A DNA stretch of 64,000 bases from DASRDE01 sp035938175 (GTDB taxonomy: Bacteria > Vulcanimicrobiota > Vulcanimicrobiia > Vulcanimicrobiales > Vulcanimicrobiaceae): the NCBI GenBank assembly GCA_035938175.1, contig DASZHD010000046.1:12440-76439 (forward strand). Direction: 5' to 3'. This document shows positions 17,707-25,130 of the stretch, one piece after another (position 1 is the first letter of the stretch; each line of letters opens with the position of its first letter). A program made the translations under genes and the position numbers. The notes under the pieces are model-generated. The model was not told the origin of the DNA. It saw only the letters and a program-made list of their open reading frames with translations, and ran no database searches.

Positions 17707-17742
17707 CAACGGCTCTCCCGAATGGGAGGGCCGTTGTCGTTT
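17707..17742. terminator. Bidirectional terminator between convergent genes
   Basis: A 13-bp stem (CAACGGCTCTCCC with GGGAGGGCCGTTG, one G-T pair) and a GAAT loop, followed by TCGTTT. It serves the plus-strand gene ending at 17683 and overlaps the stop of the MFS gene. Confidence 0.8.
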
Positions 17743-18967
17743 AGCGGCGCTCTTGCCGAATCGCGGGCGAGGCAATCGCGGCGAACGCGAGCACCAAGTA
17801 CCCGAACGCCGAGATTTCCATGGCGCGATGCGCGCCCCATTTGTCCGCGATGGTGCCGAACGCGATCACACCGGGCGCAATGCCGAACAACACGATCAGG
17901 CGTACCACACCGAACACGCGGCCGACCAGCTCTTCGGGAATCACGCGAAGCCGAAATCCCACGATTTGCGCAACTTCGAACTGCGCGCACGCATTGCCGA
18001 TCGCCCAGAAGACGCCCGCGATCCACATGTTCTTGGTCAGGATTACCGGCAAGAACAGCACCGCGTCGATCGCATACGCAACGCACAACGCGTATCCGAA
18101 CGGCCAACGCGAGGCGAACTTTCCGGCAACTAGCGAGCCGCACACCGCTCCGCATGCCGAGATCCCCAGAAATATTCCCACCTGCGCATCGGTCGCGTGA
18201 AAGCCGCCCTTTAAGAACGGAATCAGTACCGCGTAAGCGCCGAAACCGATCGTGTTCAGCGCAAAGCTGAAGAAGGTTTGGGCGCGCAGTCCGCGATCGG
18301 CCAGCAGCACCGAAAACCCAAGCCGCACGTCCTGCGTCACGTGACGCAGCGACGGAACGCCGTGCGTTTCGTGCGGACCCAGCGTCGGGATGCGCGCAAG
18401 CGAGAGCTGCGAGAGCAGATATGTCAGCGCGTTCGCCGCGAGCGCCGGGAACGGTCCGAAAATACTGAATAACGCGCCGCCGGCGACGGGCGTGATCAAG
18501 TTCGACGTATTCTCCGCCGCCGCCAGCGCCGCCACGGCTTGCGTCCCGCGATCGCGGCCCAAGAGGAACGGAATGCTGGATGCCTGACCGCCCATGAAGA
18601 CGGCGGCGCAAATCGAGAGCAGCACGAGTCCGCCGTAGAGCATCGGAATCGTGAGCGCGTGCCGCGCGTAGAGCAGCGCAAAGAGTGCCATGATCGCGCA
18701 GCGCACCGCGTCCGTCCCGATCATCAGCGTGCGGCGATCCAGACGGTCCGCCAGCGAACCGCCGATTAAGCCGAAGACTGCAAACGGCGCGATTTCGCAG
18801 ATGTACGAAACGCCCGTCGATAGCGCGGAACCCGTCAGCCGGTAGACTAGCAGCGGCACGGCCAGCGTGCGCAGGCCGTCGCCAATCAAGCTGAGCGTTT
18901 GTCCGGCGTAATATTGTCGAAAGCTGCGGGACGAAAAGATCCCCGGCGCAGCTCTTTGGGAAACCAT
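17741..18967 (-). CDS. MFS transporter, EntS/DHA3-like exporter
   Basis: A 408-residue inner-membrane protein with about 12 hydrophobic segments. Typical features are the N-terminal FRQYYAGQTLSLIGDGLRT, the motif A loop GGSLADRLDRRTLMIGTDAV between TM2 and TM3, and a second-half GSLVAGKFASRWPFGYAL. This subfamily usually exports siderophores, macrolides or other small molecules; the substrate is not determinable. ATG 18967 has GGAG 7 nt upstream. A promoter, a structured leader and a rho-independent terminator lie between the upstream gene and this start, so expression may be set by premature termination. Confidence 0.88.
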   Translation of the reverse strand: MVSQRAAPGIFSSRSFRQYYAGQTLSLIGDGLRTLAVPLLVYRLTGSALSTGVSYICEIAPFAVFGLIGGSLADRLDRRTLMIGTDAVRCAIMALFALLYARHALTIPMLYGGLVLLSICAAVFMGGQASSIPFLLGRDRGTQAVAALAAAENTSNLITPVAGGALFSIFGPFPALAANALTYLLSQLSLARIPTLGPHETHGVPSLRHVTQDVRLGFSVLLADRGLRAQTFFSFALNTIGFGAYAVLIPFLKGGFHATDAQVGIFLGISACGAVCGSLVAGKFASRWPFGYALCVAYAIDAVLFLPVILTKNMWIAGVFWAIGNACAQFEVAQIVGFRLRVIPEELVGRVFGVVRLIVLFGIAPGVIAFGTIADKWGAHRAMEISAFGYLVLAFAAIASPAIRQERR

Positions 18968-19002
18968 TGGACTACTCCAATTGCACTTTGGCCGCCGGTA
19001 AA

Positions 19003-19125
19003 AACGAAGAACCCCCGCGCGCGCGAGGGTTCTTAAAAAACCTCACTTGCGTGCTGCGATACGCGCTTCAACGTTCCGGATAGGACCGGACTCGTTGTTG
19101 AAGACGAACGCTGCTAACGCATAGT
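19003..19125 (-). ncRNA. Structured leader or small RNA upstream of the MFS gene
   Basis: From the predicted start site near 19125 to the terminator the transcript would be about 120 nt. It can fold a two-layer stem (TTCAAC...GTTGAA enclosing TCCGG...CCGGA, about 19065-19102) and then the terminator hairpin. It ends 40 nt before the MFS start codon, so it could be an attenuator/riboswitch for that gene or an independent sRNA. An alternative is a 50-codon reading frame (start ATG near 19192, stop 19043) whose C-terminal part looks protein-like; the frame overlaps both the preceding gene and the promoter. No known riboswitch consensus was recognised. Confidence 0.45.
19006..19034 (-). terminator. 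Rho-independent terminator before the MFS start
   Basis: AAGAACCC (19006-19013) pairs with GGGTTCTT (19027-19034) around a GC-alternating top; the minus-strand T-run (CGTTTTT) makes it act on leftward transcription. Confidence 0.85.
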
Positions 19126-19132
19126 GACGGTG

Positions 19133-19161
19133 ATTGTACCCTTTGTTGTAAAGGTTGTCAA
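19133..19161 (-). promoter_or_regulatory. Near-consensus sigma-70 promoter pointing at the MFS gene
   Basis: TTGACA (19161-19156) and TACAAT (19138-19133) on the minus strand with a 17-bp spacer, placed just after the stop of the substrate-binding protein gene. Confidence 0.75.
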
Positions 19162-19166
19162 ACGCG

Positions 19167-20729
19167 CTATAGCGACCACTGCCAGACGTTGGCATATGGT
19201 GAAGTGGGCGAGGGCCGGAAATCGTGCAACTGTTTTGGCACGATGTAGATTGGATTGTTCGCCCACAGCGCAAGCAGCGGTGATTGCTCCGCGAGGCGAT
19301 GCTGCACGATCGATGCAAATCGCTTGCGCGAGTTGGCGTCGTACGTTTTAAGATCCGCGTCTTCGGCGCGCTCGACGACCGGATCGCAGAAGCGCGCCGT
19401 GTTAAAACCGTTCGGTGGGGCGTACGCGCACGAGAGAACCCACTGCGTGTTCGGATCGACGGTATTGTAGAGCTCGATGAATGCCAGCTGAAATTTTCCG
19501 CCGAAAAACGGGCCGCCCGCAACGGCGGGAGCACGAAACATTTGCGGTGTGTACGCATGGAGCGTAACCTCGACGCCCGCGTCCTGTAATTGGCGCTGGA
19601 TTTGTACGGCGACGGATGCGGACGTCGCAATGCCCGACTCGTAGATGAACGTCAGCGATCGAATGCCGGCGGCTTGGAGCGCGGTACGCGCACGATCGAC
19701 ATCGTACGGCGGCGGCGTGGCCGACGGATCGTATGCCCAACTGAAAAGCCCGCGGTTCGCGTCTTTGGCGGATTGTGTGCCTTTCGTGGCGTCGCGGACG
19801 AGAACCGGAACGTTCAGCGCTTGGACGACGGCGCGGCGAATCGCCGCACTTTTCATGGTGGGATCGGACGTATTGAAAATTAGAACGCCGAACCCGGCAA
19901 ACGGCGCCCTTACGACCTGTACTTGCGGGATCGATTCATACTCGGAGATATGCACCGGATCCGCAAAGAAATATGCTTGCACTTCGCGCGTGCGGAGCTG
20001 ATTGAGAATCGTGTTCGAGTTAGCGATGAATTTGAGCGTGATCGTCGCTATGGCGGGTCTGCCCCGGAAATAGGCGTCATTACGCGTCAGCGTCAAGTGA
20101 TCGCCGCGCGCCCACTGCGTGACGCGATACGGCCCGGAGCCGACGGGCATTGCATTAAACGGGGTTTCGTTCAAATCGGCATAGTTGCGCAGCAGGTGCT
20201 CGGGCAATATTCCGTAGTTCTGATCCGGCGCGAAGAAATTACTGAGAATCGGCGAGTACGGAGCGCGCAGTCGAACGCGGACCGTGTACGGATCGATGGC
20301 CGTGACGCTTTGTACGCGTTCGTAGCCGTATCGCGATAAGACGTTATTCCGCCGGTTCATGATTGCGCGATACGTAAAGACTACATCGCGTGCCGTCACC
20401 GGCGCGCCGTCTTGCCACTTGGCGTTCGTTCGCAGATGATAGGTGATCGACAGTCCATCGGGCGAGACGCCGCCGTTGCGGCGTGACGGAACGACCGACG
20501 CGAGGTCCGGCACGAAATTTCCGCGTTCGTCATAGCCGAGCAGGTAGGAGTAGATCAGCGGGTCCAGCGTCGTTGCAGCGGGCCCTTCCACCAAGATCGT
20601 GTTGAGCGTTCGCGGCTCGCGCGGTTCGGCGATCGTCAGCCCACCGCCGCCGGCGGTGGATTGCTGCGCTGCCGAGTGGCATGCCGTGAGTAAGCAAGTG
20701 AGGATAAGCGCAATCGCAGAGCGTCGCAA
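19167..20729 (-). CDS. ABC transporter substrate-binding lipoprotein, family 5 (peptide/nickel type)
   Basis: A 520-residue exported solute-binding protein of the DppA/OppA/NikA class. The N-terminus MRRSAIALILTCLLTACHS has a lipobox (LTAC). Family segments: EGPAATTLDPLIYSYLL, DLASVVPS, LRTNAKWQDGAPVTARDVVFTY, NAMPVGSGPYRVTQW, and a C-terminal WANNPIYIVPK. It would deliver peptides or chelated metals to a permease, but no permease or ATPase gene is nearby, so the partner complex must be encoded elsewhere. Terminated at most by the hairpin at 19.0 kb. Confidence 0.9.
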   Translation of the reverse strand: MRRSAIALILTCLLTACHSAAQQSTAGGGGLTIAEPREPRTLNTILVEGPAATTLDPLIYSYLLGYDERGNFVPDLASVVPSRRNGGVSPDGLSITYHLRTNAKWQDGAPVTARDVVFTYRAIMNRRNNVLSRYGYERVQSVTAIDPYTVRVRLRAPYSPILSNFFAPDQNYGILPEHLLRNYADLNETPFNAMPVGSGPYRVTQWARGDHLTLTRNDAYFRGRPAIATITLKFIANSNTILNQLRTREVQAYFFADPVHISEYESIPQVQVVRAPFAGFGVLIFNTSDPTMKSAAIRRAVVQALNVPVLVRDATKGTQSAKDANRGLFSWAYDPSATPPPYDVDRARTALQAAGIRSLTFIYESGIATSASVAVQIQRQLQDAGVEVTLHAYTPQMFRAPAVAGGPFFGGKFQLAFIELYNTVDPNTQWVLSCAYAPPNGFNTARFCDPVVERAEDADLKTYDANSRKRFASIVQHRLAEQSPLLALWANNPIYIVPKQLHDFRPSPTSPYANVWQWSL

Positions 20730-20868
20730 AGGTGCCCCTTCCGTGCTGAGTGCGGCGGTATTCGGCTTCGCGCAGGGATCCCCGCGCTCGGTAAAATTCC
20801 GGTCAGGCGGCGGGTAAAGACCGGAGGAGGCCCGCTTGGGATGGCCAATATCCGCGGGTCGCCGACGT

Positions 20869-20944
20869 TCCGGATTAGCTCAGTTGGTAGAGCAGCTGAC
20901 TGTTAATCAGCGGGTCGCTGGTTCGAGTCCAGCATCCGGAGCCA
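20869..20944 (+). tRNA. tRNA-Asn (anticodon GTT), CCA encoded
   Basis: A complete cloverleaf: acceptor TCCGGAT pairs with ATCCGGA, D-arm GCTCAGTTGGTAGAGC, anticodon stem GCTGA/TCAGC around loop CTGTTAA (anticodon GTT), T-arm GCTGGTTCGAGTCCAGC, discriminator G, then CCA. It marks the edge of the AT-richer restriction-modification region, a common integration position. Confidence 0.96.
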
Positions 20945-20947
20945 TTG

Positions 20948-20984
20948 AAGCAGAAGCCCTCGCAATGCGGGGGCTTCTGCTTTT
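20948..20984 (+). terminator. Terminator of the tRNA-Asn transcript
   Basis: AAGCAGAAGCCC...GGGCTTCTGCTT stem followed by TTTT, directly after the CCA end. Confidence 0.9.
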
Positions 20985-21289
20985 ATCGTTGCGATGCTCG
21001 GACGTAGAAACCGTCAGGGTGAGCAGCGCTGCGTGGCAGCGCGTGTCGAACCAAGAGTCCATCATCCTCCACTCACGGCGGTGCCGTTTTTGGCTTGGCG
21101 CAGCGCCGCCGCCTTTCTGTTGCACGGGTAGCGGGGATTTGCGCACGGGAAGCTGCCAAATCGTTCGCGATTCTAAGTTATCCTACTGCATTTTGAGATT
21201 GACACTGTCCCTTACTTTGTACGCAATCGGCTAGCCGCACGCGTGGAAATATAATTTCGTCTTACAGTGTAGTCCTCGCGCCTTTACAC
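20985..21289. other. Gene-free start of the accessory island
   Basis: About 300 bp with no supported gene. Base composition drifts from GC-rich to AT-richer across it. I see no integrase fragment and no repeated copy of the tRNA 3' end. Confidence 0.5.
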
Positions 21290-21610
21290 TTACGGACCAT
21301 ACTGTGCTTTCGCCCTTTTCGGGTGAATAGGCGCGCACAGCACAATAGAACACGATGAGTGCTGTTGCAGCAGATCACCCCAATCAAGACCCGAAAGGAA
21401 ATATTTCCGACCGATACGATGTATCAAAGGCCTACTTGTATGCAACAAGCGTTCGAACGACTCCGAATCACCAGTTCTTGCATGCCCGATTAGCCGGTAC
21501 GTTTCGTAAAGCGCTTGGAATGCGCGGCGGTCACTTGCCCGACTTCCGAGTAAGTGCAAAGTCGCGTCAATGGTGGATGATGCAAATTGCGAGTACGTAG
21601 TGTTGTTCAC
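21290..21610 (-). pseudogene. Truncated sigma-70 family factor (region 1.2/2.1 only)
   Basis: The 106-codon frame contains RLIGHARTGDSESFERLL and RPLIHRIGRKYFLSGLDWGDLLQQ in succession, matching the N-terminal part of sigma region 2 of SigH/SigB-type factors (general form: LIxxAxxGDxxAFExLLxxYxPLI and GLDxxDLxQEG). After DLLQQ the sequence stops resembling a sigma factor: the -10-binding region 2.4 and region 4 are missing, and no continuation is visible. It is most likely a decayed gene fragment in the island; a very short regulatory remnant is possible but less likely. Confidence 0.6.
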
Positions 21611-21870
21611 ATGCTTTTCGCAACCGTCTTGAGCGACGACCAGTCCCGTTCTCGCAGCTTCAGCGGCAACTACTCGGCTCTACAGCCACATCGTCCGGTA
21701 ACTTCCGGTTGCTCATCCTATGATGGGCATTCGTGGCTTGGATTTGGCGCAGTCACGGTCGTTTTTCGGCGGCCGCTCGCTTTGCAGGTCAACGTCTCTG
21801 AGGTTTGCTCGCGACCCGGTAGGGTTGCTATTTTTCGAGAAGTATATCAAATGCGTTTCAGCATAGTACA

Positions 21871-22272
21871 ATGAACCGGTCCGAAAACATGCGGCGGATT
21901 CGAAGTCGCAATACCGTACCCGAGCTGATGCTCCGAAAGGCGCTTTACGCGCGAGGGTTGCGCTATCGGTGTCACGTTAGGTCACTTCCGGGCAGTCCAG
22001 ATATCGTATTCGCTCGGCAGCGCACTGCGCTATTCGTGCATGGATGTTTTTGGCACCGCCATCCGGGTTGCCGAGCTTGCACGACACCTCGGACGAATTC
22101 GGACTTCTGGAACGCAAAGTTTAGAGAGAATGTTGCCCGCGATCAACGAGACCTCGCTTTACTTGCTGCATCAGGTTGGAAAGTTATGATCGTGTGGGAG
22201 TGCGAGATCGCTTCGCGGCCATTTGCGTGCGCCGATAGGATCATCGAAGAACTCCTTCGTCGAGAACCGTAG
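21871..22272 (+). CDS. vsr: Very short patch repair endonuclease
   Basis: A 133-residue T:G mismatch endonuclease that nicks next to thymines produced by deamination of 5-methylcytosine, starting short-patch repair. Family hallmarks: NMRRIRSRNTVPELMLRK, the catalytic region LPGSPDIVFARQRTALFVHG with its Asp, and GCFWHRHPGCR with zinc-ligand Cys and His residues. It precedes two m5C methyltransferase genes on the same strand, the usual context for Vsr. Length is normal. A stem-loop follows the stop. Confidence 0.93.
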   Translation: MNRSENMRRIRSRNTVPELMLRKALYARGLRYRCHVRSLPGSPDIVFARQRTALFVHGCFWHRHPGCRACTTPRTNSDFWNAKFRENVARDQRDLALLAASGWKVMIVWECEIASRPFACADRIIEELLRREP

Positions 22273-22309
22273 CTCATAAAGCGCACCTCAGGTGCCCTGC
22301 GTTATGAGC
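22272..22309. promoter_or_regulatory. Stem-loop after vsr
   Basis: GCTCATAA (22272-22279) pairs with TTATGAGC (22302-22309), with GCACCT/AGGTGC inside. There is no T-run, so it may be a terminator of weak type or an operator/processing site. Confidence 0.5.
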
Positions 22310-22665
22310 GGCACGCACAAGGAGCATGGTAGCGATTACCGAACTACGTCAGCTCGGCGCCACTTGTAAGGCGGCGCTGAATCGCGGCGTGTTCGTGGCT
22401 GAGGAATTCACATTGTATTTCTACCGTCACGCGGGGAGTGCTCTGCGATCTGTTTTACGGATCGTTGTTGAACCGCGTAACGCTGTCGAAGGGACCGCAT
22501 CTGAATTTCAGTGTGTTCGGCGGCACGAATGGGATCGGTGTAATAACAGCTGGCGATGAAGGCGCCTTCGCTCAAGCATGAAGCAATCCAAGAGCGTAAT
22601 ACGCTGAACATAAATGCTTTGCGGCATGCCAGCCGTATGGCACACTTCCGCGCTAGCCTTGGGAT
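22310..22665. other. Region between vsr and the first methyltransferase, no convincing gene
   Basis: A 77-codon frame (22326-22559) begins one base after an AAGGAG-like site, which is too close for initiation, and its product resembles nothing I know. I see no restriction-modification controller (C protein) gene here. Confidence 0.4.
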
Positions 22666-24111
22666 ATGAAGGTGCCATCTAACGCGACGGGCTTATCGCT
22701 GCTGGGCGATCGGGCTGAGGCAGATCGCATCATCGAACAGGCCGTCCGGTCGTGCCAGACCACACGGGGCAATGGTTCGTATGATCCGCGCGATGCGGAA
22801 CGCGTCTATTTTCGCATGACTCGTCGGCCGGGCCATCCCCGGTCCATAGGACGAGCGTTAACTCAAATAGCTCGTCGTTTTTGCAAAGAAGCTGAAATCT
22901 CGTGTGCCGCGTGTCCTATTCGCCAGTTTTGCGAAACGGGCCGCTCGAATAGCAATGAGCATCCCGCTGTCCCTTTCATCGACCTCTTTTGCGGTGCAGG
23001 GGGGTTTTCTTTAGGTTTTGAGGCGCTTGGATTTACGCCAGCGCTCTCAATTGACCACGACCCATCGGCTGTGAGGACGTATAACTTTAATCGCCTGACG
23101 TCCGGCGGTCACGGCATACTTGCTGACATAGAAGACGTCGCTTACGACACAAGTCTTAGAGGCTTGGCGCCGCTAATCATAGGCGGTCCACCCTGTCAGC
23201 CATTCAGCATGGCAAATCGACAGCGCGCAGCATCCGATCAACGTGATCGCTTAATCGATGTTTTCCTGCACGCAACTATGACGTCTCAAGCGAAAGTCTT
23301 CGTAATTGAGAATGTTGCGGGCGTAAGGCAACGCGAAGAAGTGATCAAGTCCTTCGGCGAGCGGGTCGGGTATGTCATCTTTCAGCGCGAAATTAATGCT
23401 AGTGATGTCGGTGTTCCGCAAAACCGCAACCGTACGTTTATTTTTGGCGTCAAAGCAAAAACGTGCGCTCAGCATAGCGAAGTAGAGGCGACATTTCTAA
23501 GGTTACTTTCCGAGCAGAGGCTGCTCCTAAAGACAGCACTGCGCGATGCCATACGTGACCTCCCGGCGTTGAGAGCACCTTATCAGAGTAATGCGACAGT
23601 AGCTGATTCCGAGACGGTGGGCTTTGCCGTGGCGCCGTTTCATGGCGGCACGTTGTCGCAATACACCGAGATGTTGAATGGCGGCAAAAATCCTCAATTT
23701 CTTTTTAATCACCGGGCGAAGTATTTGAACGGCCGTGACCGAGAGATATACCGGCTGTTACGCCCTGGAGAGAAATCTGACGCGGATAGCATAGCACATA
23801 TAATGCCGTACAAGCATCGCGCGCATCTATTTCGCGATAAATTTTATCGACTTAAGTGGACCGACGTGAGTAAGACGATCACTGCGCATATGTACTACGA
23901 TTGCCACATGTATATTCATCCGACTCAAGCGCGCGGCCTAACACCTCGTGAGGCCGCGAGGATACAGGGCTTCCCTGATTCATACTTCTTTGTGGGTCGT
24001 CCAAATGAGTGGTATCGGCAGATTGGGAATGCTGTAAGCCCGATCGTTGCGGGGGAGGTTGCTCGCATTGCGCATGGGCTACTTGCGCTTTTCGGGGAAA
24101 CTGATCGTTAA
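22666..24111 (+). CDS. DNA (cytosine-5-)-methyltransferase with N-terminal [4Fe-4S]-type cysteine loop
   Basis: A 481-residue m5C methyltransferase. Motif I is FIDLFCGAGGFSLGF (about 104-118), motif IV GGPPCQPFS with the catalytic Cys near 177, motif VI VIENV near 213, motif VIII QNRNRTFIFG and motif X QIGNAVSP. The first ~100 residues are extra and contain Cys at 73, 80, 83 and 89, i.e. C-x6-C-x2-C-x5-C, the exact spacing of the iron-sulphur loop of endonuclease III/MutY glycosylases, preceded by a similar helix (ALTQIARRF). The glycosylase catalytic part is absent. It is coupled to the second methyltransferase by a TAATG overlap. Confidence 0.93.
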   Translation: MKVPSNATGLSLLGDRAEADRIIEQAVRSCQTTRGNGSYDPRDAERVYFRMTRRPGHPRSIGRALTQIARRFCKEAEISCAACPIRQFCETGRSNSNEHPAVPFIDLFCGAGGFSLGFEALGFTPALSIDHDPSAVRTYNFNRLTSGGHGILADIEDVAYDTSLRGLAPLIIGGPPCQPFSMANRQRAASDQRDRLIDVFLHATMTSQAKVFVIENVAGVRQREEVIKSFGERVGYVIFQREINASDVGVPQNRNRTFIFGVKAKTCAQHSEVEATFLRLLSEQRLLLKTALRDAIRDLPALRAPYQSNATVADSETVGFAVAPFHGGTLSQYTEMLNGGKNPQFLFNHRAKYLNGRDREIYRLLRPGEKSDADSIAHIMPYKHRAHLFRDKFYRLKWTDVSKTITAHMYYDCHMYIHPTQARGLTPREAARIQGFPDSYFFVGRPNEWYRQIGNAVSPIVAGEVARIAHGLLALFGETDR

Positions 24112-25109
24112 TGCGAGCATTCGACGCATTCTCAGGAATCGGAGGGTTTCACGAGGCACTCCGTAGCTCGCGCAATCTCAAAGGCGTTATGGTGCGCGCA
24201 GCGGTAGATTCTGATCCCGCATGCAAATTGGTATATCAACGTTCATTCGGTGAACACGGCATTTTTTTTAACGATATATTCGACATCGGTATAGGAGACC
24301 GTGAGGGTCGCGACTTGGGCGCTGTTGATTTGATAATGGCCGGTTTTCCGTGCCAACCGTTCGCGAACATTGGGAGGAGGGGCGGGATGGATGACCCTCG
24401 GGCGCGGACGTTCCTTCATCTCGTGGACATTCTAAAGACGTATCAACCGAAGTATGCCGTGCTAGAGAACGTCCAAAAACTCTCGAGTTTTGACAGTGGC
24501 GGAACGTATCGGGCAGTTTTGACCGCTTTAACTGCTGCCGGCTATCACGTGGAGCCTTTGGATCTTTGTGCGTCGGATTTCGGTGTTCCGCAACAGCGTA
24601 GGCGACTGTATTTTGCCTGCGTTCATAAGCGTTTTAGAAAACTACCCTTTAAGCATCGGCTTCCTCGGCGCCATGGCCGGTTTCGCACTACGTGGCATCT
24701 ATTGGAAAAAACTATGCCTGACCAGCATATTGTACCGCCTATGACTAGCCGCACCGTTTTCAAGCGGAACACGCGATGGCAAGGTGACTTGCAGATAGAT
24801 CGTGTGATCGCCCGGCCGATATGCGCCACGATGGGCAAGTGGCATCGTGCAAATCAAGACAATTACTACTCCGAATCTTACGTCTTCGGTCCACAACCAA
24901 CGGGTTGGGGAGGTGGCCGTGATTACAGGCACGGCGAGCCAGTGCGCCGTATAACGCCGCTTGAAGGCTTGCGACTCCAAGGGTTTCAAGACGATTTCCT
25001 ACGCGCATTCGAGGGAATATCAAATACAACGGCCTATCGACTTATCGGGAACGCCGTAGCGGTCCCCGTAGCGCAATCTGTGCTTGAATGGCTGCTCGCC
25101 AATGACTAG
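24111..25109 (+). CDS. Second DNA (cytosine-5-)-methyltransferase
   Basis: A 332-residue enzyme of the same class as its neighbour but compact. Motif I FDAFSGIGGFHEAL, motif IV AGFPCQPFANIG with the catalytic Cys, motif VI AVLENVQKL, motif VIII PQQRRRLYFA, motif X RLIGNAVAVPVAQ are all intact. Start ATG shares its A with the stop of the first methyltransferase. Two different m5C methyltransferases side by side usually mean an asymmetric recognition site with one enzyme per strand, as in LlaJI; that is family knowledge, and the recognition site itself cannot be read here. Confidence 0.94.
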   Translation: MRAFDAFSGIGGFHEALRSSRNLKGVMVRAAVDSDPACKLVYQRSFGEHGIFFNDIFDIGIGDREGRDLGAVDLIMAGFPCQPFANIGRRGGMDDPRARTFLHLVDILKTYQPKYAVLENVQKLSSFDSGGTYRAVLTALTAAGYHVEPLDLCASDFGVPQQRRRLYFACVHKRFRKLPFKHRLPRRHGRFRTTWHLLEKTMPDQHIVPPMTSRTVFKRNTRWQGDLQIDRVIARPICATMGKWHRANQDNYYSESYVFGPQPTGWGGGRDYRHGEPVRRITPLEGLRLQGFQDDFLRAFEGISNTTAYRLIGNAVAVPVAQSVLEWLLAND

Positions 25110-25130
25110 CTTGGAATTGCTCATAGTACG

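Noticed and set aside
22326..22559. 77-codon frame between vsr and the methyltransferase
   Set aside because: Ribosome site too close to the ATG and no family resemblance; kept only as a note in the gap entry.
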